64,000 bases of DNA from Pseudacidovorax sp. RU35E (GCF_900156165.1 NZ_FTMY01000003.1:186001-250000), one strand, 5' to 3'. Counted from the first letter of the stretch, positions 19,017-27,495 are shown. Program-made: numbers and translations. The notes: generated by a model from the letters alone, not told the origin.

Positions 19017-20579
19017 ATGACGATGTCCCTCACCCAATCCATCCACAAGGGCCGGCGCGAGAAGGCGGGCGAGACCGCGGCGATCTGCGGCGACGAGCGT
19101 CGCAGCTGGGCCGAGCTGGCCGGCCGCATCGAACGCCTGGCCGGCGCGCTCGCGGCCCTGGGCGTGGCGCCGGGCGACCGCGTGGGCATGATGGCCCTGA
19201 ACTCCGTGCGCTATCTGGAGTACTTCTACGGCTGCTGGTGGGCCGGCGCCGTGGTCAACCCCGTCAACATCCGCTGGAATCCGCACGAGGTCGCCTATTC
19301 GCTGGACGATTGCGACACCCGCGTGCTGATCGTGGACGATGCCTTCGCCCCGCTGGTGCCGCAGCTGCGCCAGTTGTCGCGCAGCCTGCGCACGGTGATC
19401 TTCTGCGGCCGCGGCACGCCGCCCGAGGGCGCGCTGGACTACGAAGCCCTGCTGGCCGAGGCGGCGCCCCGCGACGACCTGCGCCGCGGCGGCGGGGACC
19501 TGGCCGCCGTCATGTACACCGGCGGCACCACCGGCCGGCCCAAGGGCGTGATGCTGGGCCACGACAACCTGTACATCAATGCCCTGTCGAACGCGAGCGG
19601 GGTGCCGCGCGTGGGCGTCAAGGTGGGGCTTGTGGTCTCGCCCATGTTCCATGTGGCGGGCTGCGGCCTGTCGCTGCTGATGGCGCAGCGGCTGGTGCCG
19701 CAGGTCATCGTGCCGGCCTTCGACGAGGTGGCCATCATGGCGGCGGTGCAGGCGCACCGGGCCAACGAGATCTTCCTCGTGCCCACCATGATCAAGCGGC
19801 TGATCGAGCATCCGCGCTTCGCCGACTTCGACCTCTCCAGCCTCCGGTTGATGCTCTACGGCGCCGCGCCCATCGACGCGACGCTGCTGGCGCAGGCCAT
19901 GGCCGCCCTGCCCGGCGCCGACTTCGCCCAGGCCTACGGCATGACCGAGCTGGCGCCGACCGTCGTCACCCTCGGCCCCGAGGAGCACCGCCCCGGCCCG
20001 CAGCGCGAGCGCCTTCTGCGCGCCGCCGGCCGGCCGGTGCCCATCGCCGAGGTGCGCATCGTCGACGGCGAAGGCCATGAGCTGCCGCCCGGCGAGGTGG
20101 GCGAGATCACCGCCCGCGGTCCCATGGTGATGCAGGGCTACTGGAACAAGCCGGCCGAGACGGCCGTGGCGCTGCGGGACGGCTGGATGCACACCGGCGA
20201 CATGGGCCGGCTCGATGCAGACGGCTACCTCTTCGTGGTCGACCGGCTCAAGGACATGATCGTCAGCGGCGGCGAGAACGTGTATTCGGCCGAGGTGGAA
20301 AACGCCATCGCCCAGTTGCCGCAGGTGTCGATGTGCGCCGTCATCGGCGTGCCCGACGAGCGCTGGGGCGAGCGGGTGCATGCGGTGCTGGTGCTGCGCG
20401 AGGCCCAGTCGCTGGACGAGGCGGCGGTCATCGCCCATTGCCGCGCGCACATCGCCGGCTACAAGTGCCCGCGCTCGGTGGAGTTCCGCGCCGCGCTGCC
20501 GCTGTCGGCCGCGGGCAAGCTGCAGAAGTTCGAGCTGCGCAAGCCCTTCTGGGAAGGCCGCAGCCGCAACGTCAATTGA
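19017..20579 (+). CDS. Acyl-CoA ligase (AMP-forming)
   Basis: A 520-residue ANL-superfamily ligase distinct from the one at 15231. P-loop MYTGGTTGRPKGVML near residues 164-178, AYGMTELAPT, the hinge VDRLKDMIVSGGENVYS and the catalytic Lys in SAAGKLQKFELRKPF are seen. GGGAGGAG lies upstream of the ATG at 19017; a second ATG two codons on is possible. It follows the racemase by 19 nt. Having two ligases in one island suggests two acids, or a primary substrate and a chain-shortened product. Confidence 0.93.
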   Translation: MTMSLTQSIHKGRREKAGETAAICGDERRSWAELAGRIERLAGALAALGVAPGDRVGMMALNSVRYLEYFYGCWWAGAVVNPVNIRWNPHEVAYSLDDCDTRVLIVDDAFAPLVPQLRQLSRSLRTVIFCGRGTPPEGALDYEALLAEAAPRDDLRRGGGDLAAVMYTGGTTGRPKGVMLGHDNLYINALSNASGVPRVGVKVGLVVSPMFHVAGCGLSLLMAQRLVPQVIVPAFDEVAIMAAVQAHRANEIFLVPTMIKRLIEHPRFADFDLSSLRLMLYGAAPIDATLLAQAMAALPGADFAQAYGMTELAPTVVTLGPEEHRPGPQRERLLRAAGRPVPIAEVRIVDGEGHELPPGEVGEITARGPMVMQGYWNKPAETAVALRDGWMHTGDMGRLDADGYLFVVDRLKDMIVSGGENVYSAEVENAIAQLPQVSMCAVIGVPDERWGERVHAVLVLREAQSLDEAAVIAHCRAHIAGYKCPRSVEFRAALPLSAAGKLQKFELRKPFWEGRSRNVN

Positions 20580-20628
20580 CCGATCGCGCAGCCCGGCGCG
20601 GCCGGCTGCGCCCGACAAGGAGACAGAC

Positions 20629-21810
20629 ATGCCCCTGAACCTGACCCGCTCCTGGAGCAACGAGGAGCTCGAGGCGCTGCGCGACACCGCGGTGCGTTTC
20701 ATCGAATCCGAGATGCAGCCGCAGGACGAGGCCGCCCGCAAGCGCGGTCACGTCGGCCATGCGCTCTGGCGCCGCGCCGGCGAACTGGGCCTGCTGTGTA
20801 CCGACATCCCCGAAGAGTATGGCGGCGGTGGCGGCGACTTCCGGCACGAGGCGGTGATCTACGAGGAGATGGCGCGCCGCGGCCTTTCCGGCATGAGCAA
20901 CTCGGTGCATTCCATCGTGGCGCACTACTTCATCAACCACGGCACCGAGGCGCAGAAGCGCCGCTACCTGCCACGCATGGCCCGCGGCGAGCTGATCGGC
21001 GCCATCGCCATGACCGAGCCCGGGGCCGGCTCGGACCTGCAGGGCATCCGCACCCGGGCCGAGCGGCAGGGCGACCGCTACGTGCTCAACGGCAGCAAGA
21101 CCTTCATCACCAACGGCTTCCTGGCCGGCGTGATCCTGGTCGTCTGCAAGACCGATCCGACGCAGGGCGCGCGCGGCACCTCGATCCTGATCGTGGAGAC
21201 CGACGCGTCGCCCGCGGGCGACGACGCGCCGGGGATGCAGCGCGAGGGCTTCCGCGTGGGCCGCGTGCTCGACAAGATGGGCATGAAGGCGCAGGACACC
21301 TCCGAGCTCTTCTTCGACAACGTGGTGGTGCCGGCCGACGGCCTGCTCGGCGGCCAGGAAGGCCAGGGCTTCTATCAGCTGATGGGTGACCTGCCCTACG
21401 AGCGGCTGATCATCGGCGTCAGTGCCGTGGCCTGCATGGAGGGCGCCTATGCCGCCACGCTGGACTACGTGCGCGAGCGCAAGGCCTTCGGCAAGCCCAT
21501 TGCCGAGATGCAGAACACCAAGTTCAAGCTGGCCGAGGTGGCCACGCAGATCATGGTGGGCCGCGCCTTCATGGACCGCTGCGTGGAACGCATCGTGGCC
21601 GGCGAACTGGACACCGCCACCGCCTCCATGGCCAAGCTGTGGGGCTCGGAAGCGCAGGGCCGCGTGCTCGACGAGCTGGTGCAGCTGCACGGCGGCTACG
21701 GCTTCATGAACGAGTACCTGGTCACGCGCATGTATGCCGACGCGCGGGTGCAGCGCATCTATGGCGGCACCAGCGAGATCATGAAGGAAGTCATCTCGCG
21801 GGCGCTGTGA
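20629..21810 (+). CDS. Acyl-CoA dehydrogenase (long-chain/isovaleryl type)
   Basis: A 393-residue FAD flavoenzyme introducing the alpha-beta double bond. N-terminal helices, the flavin-binding AIAMTEPGAGSDLQGI and NGSKTFITNG segments and the C-terminal ending RIYGGTSEIMKEVI are standard. The usual C-terminal catalytic Glu (YEGT) is Gly here. Instead LPYERLIIG carries the Glu at the alternative site used by isovaleryl- and long-chain dehydrogenases, so the enzyme should be active and suited to long or branched chains. AAGGAGAC precedes the ATG. Electrons would pass to an ETF encoded elsewhere. Confidence 0.93.
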   Translation: MPLNLTRSWSNEELEALRDTAVRFIESEMQPQDEAARKRGHVGHALWRRAGELGLLCTDIPEEYGGGGGDFRHEAVIYEEMARRGLSGMSNSVHSIVAHYFINHGTEAQKRRYLPRMARGELIGAIAMTEPGAGSDLQGIRTRAERQGDRYVLNGSKTFITNGFLAGVILVVCKTDPTQGARGTSILIVETDASPAGDDAPGMQREGFRVGRVLDKMGMKAQDTSELFFDNVVVPADGLLGGQEGQGFYQLMGDLPYERLIIGVSAVACMEGAYAATLDYVRERKAFGKPIAEMQNTKFKLAEVATQIMVGRAFMDRCVERIVAGELDTATASMAKLWGSEAQGRVLDELVQLHGGYGFMNEYLVTRMYADARVQRIYGGTSEIMKEVISRAL

Positions 21811-21812
21811 CC

Positions 21813-22628
21813 ATGGCCTCCGCCGACGATGTGCTGCAGGTGCGCGAGGAAGCCGGCGTCGCCTGGCTCACGCTCAACCGCCCCGAGCGCCTGAACGCGC
21901 TGGACGACACGCTGGTGCAGGCGCTGCGCCAGTACTTCCAGGGCCTGACGCTGCAGTCCACCGCCCGCGTGGTGGTGCTGCGCGGCGCGGGCCGGGCCTT
22001 CTGCGCCGGGCTGGACCTGCAGGCGCTGGACCTCGACCGCCTGCCCGATGCCGCCACCATGCTGCAGCGCCAACGCGGCATCCGCGACATCATGGTCGCC
22101 ATGCGGCGCTGCCCGCAGCCCATCGTGAGCCTGGTGCAGGGCGCGGCCAGTGGCGGCGGCTTCGCGCTGGCGCTGGCCTCGGACATCCGCCTGGCCACGC
22201 CCGATGCCCGCATGAATGCCGCCTTCATCCGCATCGGCCTGTCGGCCTGCGACGTGGGCGTGAGCTACTTCCTGCCGCGCATGGTCGGCAGCTCGGTGGC
22301 CGCCGAATACATGCTGACCGGGCGCTTCATCGACGCCCCGCGTGCCCAGCAGCTGGGCCTGGTCAGCCGCGTGGGTCCGATGGACGAGATCGAGGCCGAG
22401 GCCCGCGGCATGTGCGCCGACATGCTGCGCGCCACGCCGCTGGGCCTGGCCCTCACCAAGGACGCGCTGGGCCATGCGGTGGATGCCGCCAGCCTGGAGG
22501 CCGCCATGGCCCTCGAAGACCGCAACCAGGTGCTGTGCACCCAGACGCCCGACTTCCAGGAAGGCGTGCGCGCCTTCCTCGAGCGGCGCGAACCGCGCTA
22601 CGGCGCTCCCTTGCCTTCAAACCCATGA
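21813..22628 (+). CDS. Enoyl-CoA hydratase/isomerase family protein
   Basis: A 271-residue crotonase-fold enzyme. LNRPERLNALDD, GRAFCAGLDLQ and GAASGGGFALALASD form the CoA-binding and oxyanion-hole regions. The second catalytic region reads FIRIGLSACDVGVSYFLPR, with an Asp as in isomerase-like members, and the first Glu is missing. Hydration is uncertain and isomerisation of an unsaturated acyl-CoA is plausible. It begins 2 nt after the dehydrogenase stop and overlaps the next gene by 4 nt. Confidence 0.87.
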   Translation: MASADDVLQVREEAGVAWLTLNRPERLNALDDTLVQALRQYFQGLTLQSTARVVVLRGAGRAFCAGLDLQALDLDRLPDAATMLQRQRGIRDIMVAMRRCPQPIVSLVQGAASGGGFALALASDIRLATPDARMNAAFIRIGLSACDVGVSYFLPRMVGSSVAAEYMLTGRFIDAPRAQQLGLVSRVGPMDEIEAEARGMCADMLRATPLGLALTKDALGHAVDAASLEAAMALEDRNQVLCTQTPDFQEGVRAFLERREPRYGAPLPSNP

Positions 22629-23515
22629 CCCTCGACGACCTCATGTACAAGCCCGGCCTGCTGGCCGGCGAACGCATCCTCGTGACGGGCGGCGGCACCG
22701 GCCTGGGCCGCGTCATGGCCGAGGCCTTCCTCATGCTGGGCGCCGACGTCTACCTCTGCGGCCGCCGCGGCCCCGTCGTGGAAGAGACGGCGCGCGAGTT
22801 GATGGCCGCGCACGGCGGCAAGGCCGCAGGCCATGCCTGCGACGTGCGACAGCCCGAGGCCATCGAGGCCATGCTCGACGCCATCTGGGCCGACGGCGGG
22901 CCGCTCACCGGCTTGGTCAACAACGCGGCCGGCAACTTCGTCAGCCGCACCGAGGACCTGTCGATGCGCGCCTTCGACGCCGTGGCCAACATCGTGATGC
23001 GGGGCAGCTTCAACATGACGCTGGAATGCGGCCGGCGCTGGCTGGCGGCGGGGCAGCGCGGCAGCGTGCTGTCCATCCTCACCACCTGGGTGTGGAACGG
23101 CTCGGCCTTCACCGTGCCCTCGGCCATGGCCAAGTCGGGCGTGCATGCGATGACGCAGTCGCTGGCGGTGGAATGGGGCAACCGCGGCATCCGCTGCAAC
23201 GCCATCGCGCCGGGGCTCTTTCCCACGGAGGGCATGAGTGCGCGCCTGAATCCGCAGGGCGGCGAGCACAGGCCCGAGGGCAACCCCATGGAGCGCACCG
23301 GCCGCATGCCCGAACTGGCCAACCTGGCGGTCTTCCTGATGAGCCGGCAGGCCGAGTACCTGACGGGACAGACGATTGCCATCGATGGCGGGCAATATCA
23401 GGCCACCGGCGGCAACTTCGCCAGCCTGGCCGCCTGGGGCGACGAGGACTGGGCGAAGGCGCGGGAGGCCATTGCGTCCCGCAACGCGGCCGACCGCGCA
23501 CAGCGCACGACCTGA
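22625..23515 (+). CDS. 2,4-dienoyl-CoA reductase-like SDR
   Basis: A 296-residue SDR. The cofactor motif TGGGTGLG is at residues 21-28 and NNAAGNF at 99-105; the extra Phe is characteristic of 2,4-dienoyl-CoA reductases. The usual YxxxK catalytic Tyr is absent: the segment reads FTVPSAMAKSGVHAMTQ. This is also the pattern of peroxisomal/mitochondrial dienoyl-CoA reductases, so it is not damage. The tail QYLTGQTIAIDGGQ-like region is intact. It probably reduces a dienoyl-CoA with NADPH so that unsaturated chains can continue through beta-oxidation. It is coupled by ATGA to the preceding crotonase. Confidence 0.85.
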   Translation: MTLDDLMYKPGLLAGERILVTGGGTGLGRVMAEAFLMLGADVYLCGRRGPVVEETARELMAAHGGKAAGHACDVRQPEAIEAMLDAIWADGGPLTGLVNNAAGNFVSRTEDLSMRAFDAVANIVMRGSFNMTLECGRRWLAAGQRGSVLSILTTWVWNGSAFTVPSAMAKSGVHAMTQSLAVEWGNRGIRCNAIAPGLFPTEGMSARLNPQGGEHRPEGNPMERTGRMPELANLAVFLMSRQAEYLTGQTIAIDGGQYQATGGNFASLAAWGDEDWAKAREAIASRNAADRAQRTT

Positions 23516-23552
23516 AGTCGCTCGCCAGGCCTTCCACAGGAGACTTTTTTCG

Positions 23553-24359
23553 ATGACTTCCCCCACCCGCGTGCGGATCGACATGGACGGCGGCGTGGCC
23601 GAGGTGACCCTCGCCCGCCCCGACAAGATGAACGCGCTCGATCCGGCCATGTTCGACGCCCTGCTCGATGCCCTGGCGCGCCTGCAGGTCGAGCCCGGTC
23701 TGCGCGCCGTGGTGCTGCACGGCGAAGGCCGCGCCTTCTGCGCCGGGCTGGACATGGGCAGCATGGCCGGCATGGCGGGCGGCGAACCCGCCGGCGGCTT
23801 CACCGACCTGCTGCCGCGCACCCACGGCATCGCCAACCGCTTCCAGCAGGTCTGCTGGGGCTGGCAGGAACTGCCGGTGCCGGTGATCGCCGCGGTTCAT
23901 GGCGTGGCCTATGGCGGCGGTTTGCAGCTGGCGGCCGGGGCGGACATCCGCCTGGTGGCGGCCGATGCGCGCCTGTCGGTGCTGGAGATCAAGTGGGGCC
24001 TGGTGCCCGACATGGCGGGCTGCGCGCTGCTGGCGCCGCTGGTGCGCGGCGACCGGCTGCGCGAGCTGGTCTACACCGGCCGTGTGGTCGACGGCGCCGA
24101 GGCCGCCGAGCTGGGCCTGGCGACGCGGGTCAGTGCCGATCCGCTGGCCGAGGCCCGCACGCTGGCGCGGCAGATCGCCGCCAGCAGCCCCAGCGCCATC
24201 CGCGCCGCCAAGCGGCTGATGCGCCTGACGGCCCACGCCACGCCGGAGGAACTGCTGCTGGCCGAAGCCCGCGAGCAGCAGGCGCTCATCGGCAGCCCGC
24301 AGCAGGTGGAAGCGGTGCGCGCGGGAATGGAAAAGCGCCCGGCGAGGTTCGAGGACTGA
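23553..24359 (+). CDS. Enoyl-CoA hydratase/isomerase family protein
   Basis: A 268-residue crotonase-fold enzyme. LARPDKMNALDP, GRAFCAGLDMGSM and GVAYGGGLQLAAGADIR are the conserved blocks. The second catalytic region keeps a Glu (LSVLEIKWGLVPDMAG), unlike the other three crotonases of this island. This makes it the best candidate for the true hydratase or a delta-isomerase. ACAGGAGAC precedes the ATG. It ends the catabolic run; the next genes are on the other strand. Confidence 0.88.
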   Translation: MTSPTRVRIDMDGGVAEVTLARPDKMNALDPAMFDALLDALARLQVEPGLRAVVLHGEGRAFCAGLDMGSMAGMAGGEPAGGFTDLLPRTHGIANRFQQVCWGWQELPVPVIAAVHGVAYGGGLQLAAGADIRLVAADARLSVLEIKWGLVPDMAGCALLAPLVRGDRLRELVYTGRVVDGAEAAELGLATRVSADPLAEARTLARQIAASSPSAIRAAKRLMRLTAHATPEELLLAEAREQQALIGSPQQVEAVRAGMEKRPARFED

Positions 24360-24422
24360 TCTCCTTCGCGCTTCGCGGCTCGGAGCGCTTCCCGTTCGAT
24401 CTGCCGGAGAGTGTCCCGCTGC

Positions 24423-24626
24423 TCAGCGGCCCGACTTGTTGCGCACCCCGCTGACGCCGGCGTCGATGGTGCCGAACACCTCCACTCCGCTGCCGCCCGT
24501 GGAGGCCGTGCTGCCACCGCTGGCCGCGCCGCTGCTCGCGCAGCCGGAGCCCAGGACCGCGAGGCCCAGCATCAGGGCCAGGGTGAAGGTGGCGCGCCTG
24601 GCGCCAGGGGCGAATCGTGGTGTCAT
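24423..24626 (-). CDS. Small lipoprotein with a porin-like C-terminal motif
   Basis: A 67-residue protein with an N-terminal basic stretch, a hydrophobic segment (TLALMLGLAVLGSG) and a candidate lipidated Cys29 in GSGCASS, followed by a Gly/Ser/Thr-rich linker. The C-terminal half contains VEVFGTIDAGVSGVRN, which looks like the first beta strand of Burkholderiales porins (typically LYGxIDAGV). AAGGAAG lies 7 nt before the ATG. Function unknown. It could be a degenerate or miniature porin-related lipoprotein. Confidence 0.7.
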   Translation of the reverse strand: MTPRFAPGARRATFTLALMLGLAVLGSGCASSGAASGGSTASTGGSGVEVFGTIDAGVSGVRNKSGR

Positions 24627-24673
24627 CGGATGCTTCCTTGGATGAGGGTGGCCGGCAGCAGGCGCCGGGCGCT

Positions 24674-25501
24674 TCATGGTCGACTCCGCGGCTGCGCCGG
24701 CAGTTCCACGCAGCCGAGCGGCAGGAAGCCGGCCTGCTCGCCCTTCTCCTCGTAGCCGCGCGGATTGGCGACGACGCGGCAGCCCGACTTCACGTAGTCG
24801 AAGGCGCAGTGCAGATGGCCGTGCAGCCAGACGTCGGCCAGGGGCAGCAGTTCGTCCAGCGCATTGCAGAAGCCGGCCGTGCCCGGCGCCAGGCCATAGC
24901 GCGGATCGGCGCTGGCCAGCGAGGGCGCGAAGTGAGTGATGGCTACCGTCACACCGTCGAAGGGTTGGGACAGCGTCTCCCGCAGCCAGCCTTGGCACGC
25001 CAGCCCCTGCGCCCGCAACTCAGCCGCCATGAAGGGCTGGCCGCCGCGCGTGGTGGCGGCCTTGGCCAGGTAGAAATCGGCCGCGCGCATGGCCTTGCCG
25101 CGCTTGCGGATCCGGGCGACGGTGTCGTCCTGCGGCGTGGCCAGGGCATCGAAGTCGGCCCAGAGCGTGGTGCCGACGAAGCGCACGCCGGCGTGCACAT
25201 GCGTCTCACGCTCCAGCCAGACGATGCCGAGCGCCTCGCAGTGTTCGCGCAGACGGCCATGGGTCTCGTCGAAATCCAGGCCGTCGTACTCGTGGTTGCC
25301 GGGCACGTAGATCACCGGTACCGGCCAGCCCCGCTTCGGGGAAAAGCGGCCCAGGCCGAAATCCGGGTCGGTCAGCTGCGAGCCGCGCTGGTAGGAGCCC
25401 ACGTCCCCGGCCAGCACCAGCAGCTCGGCGCCGGGCGCAGGGTGGGCGACGAATTCGGGATAGGTCTCGAGGTGCAGGTCCGACAGCAGCTGGATCTTCA
25501 T
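24674..25501 (-). CDS. Calcineurin-like metallophosphoesterase
   Basis: A 275-residue cytoplasmic metallophosphoesterase. The metal-binding motifs appear in order: LLSDLHLE at the N-terminus, LVLAGDVGSY, VPGNHEYDG, AITHFAPS and WLHGHLHCAF. These five motifs give a complete dinuclear site. The ATG at 25501 is chosen; a GTG two codons upstream is in frame but adds nothing. No signal peptide is seen. Substrate unknown; members include nucleotide phosphodiesterases and phosphatases. Confidence 0.92.
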   Translation of the reverse strand: MKIQLLSDLHLETYPEFVAHPAPGAELLVLAGDVGSYQRGSQLTDPDFGLGRFSPKRGWPVPVIYVPGNHEYDGLDFDETHGRLREHCEALGIVWLERETHVHAGVRFVGTTLWADFDALATPQDDTVARIRKRGKAMRAADFYLAKAATTRGGQPFMAAELRAQGLACQGWLRETLSQPFDGVTVAITHFAPSLASADPRYGLAPGTAGFCNALDELLPLADVWLHGHLHCAFDYVKSGCRVVANPRGYEEKGEQAGFLPLGCVELPAQPRSRP

Positions 25502-25585
25502 GCGCACCAGTGTAGAAATTCACCGCCCATGTCGCGGTCGCGCCGGCGCCATGCGCGGAATGCATGAGGATGGGGTTGTGAAAAC

Positions 25586-25599
25586 TAGGGAAAACCCTA
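25586..25599. promoter_or_regulatory. TAGGG-N4-CCCTA dyad in a low-GC promoter region
   Basis: The sequence TAGGGAAAACCCTA lies 47 bp before the start of the 57-residue ORF, inside a clearly AT-richer stretch. Its symmetry suggests a regulator site or part of a promoter. The half-site AAACCCTAA also occurs at 26921-26929, between the LysR gene and its divergent neighbour. Confidence 0.4.
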
Positions 25600-25646
25600 T
25601 TCTTCTACCCATAGTCACACACGCGGCGTGGAGCCGCGAAAACATC

Positions 25647-25820
25647 ATGTCTCCCCTGCTCACTTTCTGGTCCCGTTGGATGCAACCGACCACCGCGCCC
25701 GTCCCCGCCAGCCCCGCTGCCGATCTCTTCGAGTCGGCCGACGCAATGGCCGGCTTGGATCCGCACCACGCACAGGAACTGCGCGAAGCCGCCTCCGCCT
25801 GGTTGCGCGTCGTCCGCTGA
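25647..25820 (+). CDS. Small hypothetical protein (57 residues)
   Basis: A short reading frame starting at ATG 25647 after a low-GC promoter-like stretch with a TAGGG/CCCTA dyad. The product has an aromatic N-terminus (LLTFWSRWMQP), a Pro/Ala linker and a helical, charged C-terminus (LDPHHAQELREAASAWLRV). Not recognised. Codon usage fits the neighbours and the promoter-like upstream sequence supports expression. No strong ribosome binding site is seen. Confidence 0.5.
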   Translation: MSPLLTFWSRWMQPTTAPVPASPAADLFESADAMAGLDPHHAQELREAASAWLRVVR

Positions 25821-25885
25821 GGCATCGCCCGGCGTACGCCGGGTGGGCGCCAGCCGGATCGGCGACTGGCGCGGCTGCGCCCCGC

Positions 25886-26872
25886 TCAGGCCCGCGGCAG
25901 CACGTATTCCGCCAGGGTGCGGGCAAAGGCGTCGCCTGCCGCCCGCACGATCAGGTCGCGCAGCCACATGTGGCCCGGCGCCGCCTGCATGCGCCGATGC
26001 CACAGCGCATCCACGTGCACCAGCGGCAGGGTCAGCGGCAGCTCGCGCACCACCAGCCCGTCGCTCACGCCGGTGCTGCTCACGAAATGGCGGGGCAGCA
26101 CGGTCAGCAGGTCCGAATCGGCCACCACCTTGCCGGCCGTGAAGAACTGGTTCACGGTCAGCACGATGCGCCGGCGACGGCCGATGGCCTCCAGCGCCTC
26201 GTCGACGAAGCCCCAGGGCCGCCCGGAAAAGCTCACCAGCAGGTGGCGCGCGGCGCAGAAGGCGTCCAGCGTCAGCTCCTGCGCGGCCAGCGGATGGCCG
26301 CTGCGCATCACGCACACATAGCGGCCCACGTACAGCCGGTGCGATTCGAAGGGGACCGCCTCGCCGGCCTGCGTGCGGGCGGTCAGGTCGGCCATCACGG
26401 CCGGAAAGTGGCCGATGGCCAGGTCCGCCGATTCCTTGTCGAGGAGCCCGCGCGGGTCGCGCGTGTTCAGCGGCACCACCCGCAGCGACACGCCGGGCGC
26501 CTCGGCCTCCAGCAGCCGCACGGCGCCGGGGATCAGCTCGGTGGCCGTCGCATCGGCCATGGCCAGCACGAAGCTGTCGTCCGCCTGCGCCGGCTCGAAG
26601 GCCGTGGGCGCGATGGCGTGCTGGATGTGGCGCAAGGCGTCGCGCACCACCGGCCACAGTGCGAGGGCCCGCGGCGTGGGCTCGACGCCGCTGCCGGCGC
26701 GGTGCACCAGCTCGTCGCCCAGCGTCTCACGCAGGCGTCGCAGGGCGTTGCTGACCGCAGGCTGGGTCAGCGAGAGGTTGCGGGCGGCGCGGGTGAGGCT
26801 GCGCTCGGCCATCACCTCGTCGAAGACGCGCAGCAGATTCAGGTCGAGGGTGCGAAAGTTGACGTTCATCAT
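25886..26872 (-). CDS. LysR family transcriptional regulator
   Basis: A 328-residue LysR regulator. The N-terminal HTH is complete (LNLLRVFDEVMAERSLTRAARNLSLTQPAVSNALRRL, residues 11-47), followed by the two-lobe effector domain. The effector domain is of the NodD/NahR-like subgroup (VGRYVCVMRSGHPLA, VTVLPRHF-like region). Adjacent ATGs at 26872 and 26869 are both possible. It is divergent from a two-TM protein gene, with a 14-bp dyad 22 bp upstream of its start, as expected of LysR autoregulation and control of the neighbour. Confidence 0.93.
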   Translation of the reverse strand: MMNVNFRTLDLNLLRVFDEVMAERSLTRAARNLSLTQPAVSNALRRLRETLGDELVHRAGSGVEPTPRALALWPVVRDALRHIQHAIAPTAFEPAQADDSFVLAMADATATELIPGAVRLLEAEAPGVSLRVVPLNTRDPRGLLDKESADLAIGHFPAVMADLTARTQAGEAVPFESHRLYVGRYVCVMRSGHPLAAQELTLDAFCAARHLLVSFSGRPWGFVDEALEAIGRRRRIVLTVNQFFTAGKVVADSDLLTVLPRHFVSSTGVSDGLVVRELPLTLPLVHVDALWHRRMQAAPGHMWLRDLIVRAAGDAFARTLAEYVLPRA

Positions 26873-26893
26873 TCCGGTGAATGAAGAGCATCA

Positions 26894-26907
26894 CCACTAT
26901 AAAGTGG
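26894..26907. promoter_or_regulatory. Dyad CCACT-ATAA-AGTGG, candidate LysR site
   Basis: A perfect 5-bp inverted repeat with a 4-bp AT-rich centre in the 116-bp region between the divergent LysR and two-TM protein genes. It lies 22 bp from the LysR start and 81 bp from the other start. Confidence 0.5.
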
Positions 26908-26988
26908 AAGAACACTGGTGCAAACCCTAATATTCGGTCCATCGGCCTTACCGGCCCACCACTTTTCTTCCCTCAGGAGGGGATTGTC

Positions 26989-27495
26989 ATGACCACCTTC
27001 GTCCACGTCGACCAACCCGTCTCGCACCCCGGCGTCCGCCGCGCCGAGGCAACTGCCGCCTACTTCCGCGATGCCAGCCGCAGCTTCAAGACCCGTGGTG
27101 GCGCCGTCATGATGGTGGTCGCGGCGTTGCTGGCGGCTGCCCTCGTGGTGGCCGAGCGTTTCGTCGCCGAGATCACCGACGGCAGCCTGCTGGCCGCCTG
27201 GGTGGTGTTGTGGGCGCTGGTGTTCGGCGCGCTCTCGCTGTACGCCGCCGGCGCCGCCCAGAACCTGGCCATCGGCCTGGTCGAGCGCTGGAACAGCCTG
27301 CAACGTGCCCAGGCCGCTGCCCGCGCCGACGAGCGCTTCCTGGCCGCCGCGCACCGCGACACGCGCATCATGAACGACCTGCAGGCGGCCATCACCCGCG
27401 CCGAATCGGTTTCGGCGGTCGACAGCGCCGTGCCGGCCCAGACCAAGATGCGCGTCCATCAGGCCACGGCCAGTCACATTGCGCGCTACTACTGA
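26989..27495 (+). CDS. Two-TM membrane protein of unknown function
   Basis: A 168-residue protein with two predicted membrane helices (about residues 38-56 and 67-87), a short cytoplasmic N-terminus and an 80-residue charged, probably helical C-terminal tail. The ATG at 26989 is preceded by CAGGAGG, the best ribosome site nearby. It is divergent from the LysR regulator, so control by it is likely. A strong terminator hairpin follows at 27539. The family was not recognised. Confidence 0.8.
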   Translation: MTTFVHVDQPVSHPGVRRAEATAAYFRDASRSFKTRGGAVMMVVAALLAAALVVAERFVAEITDGSLLAAWVVLWALVFGALSLYAAGAAQNLAIGLVERWNSLQRAQAAARADERFLAAAHRDTRIMNDLQAAITRAESVSAVDSAVPAQTKMRVHQATASHIARYY

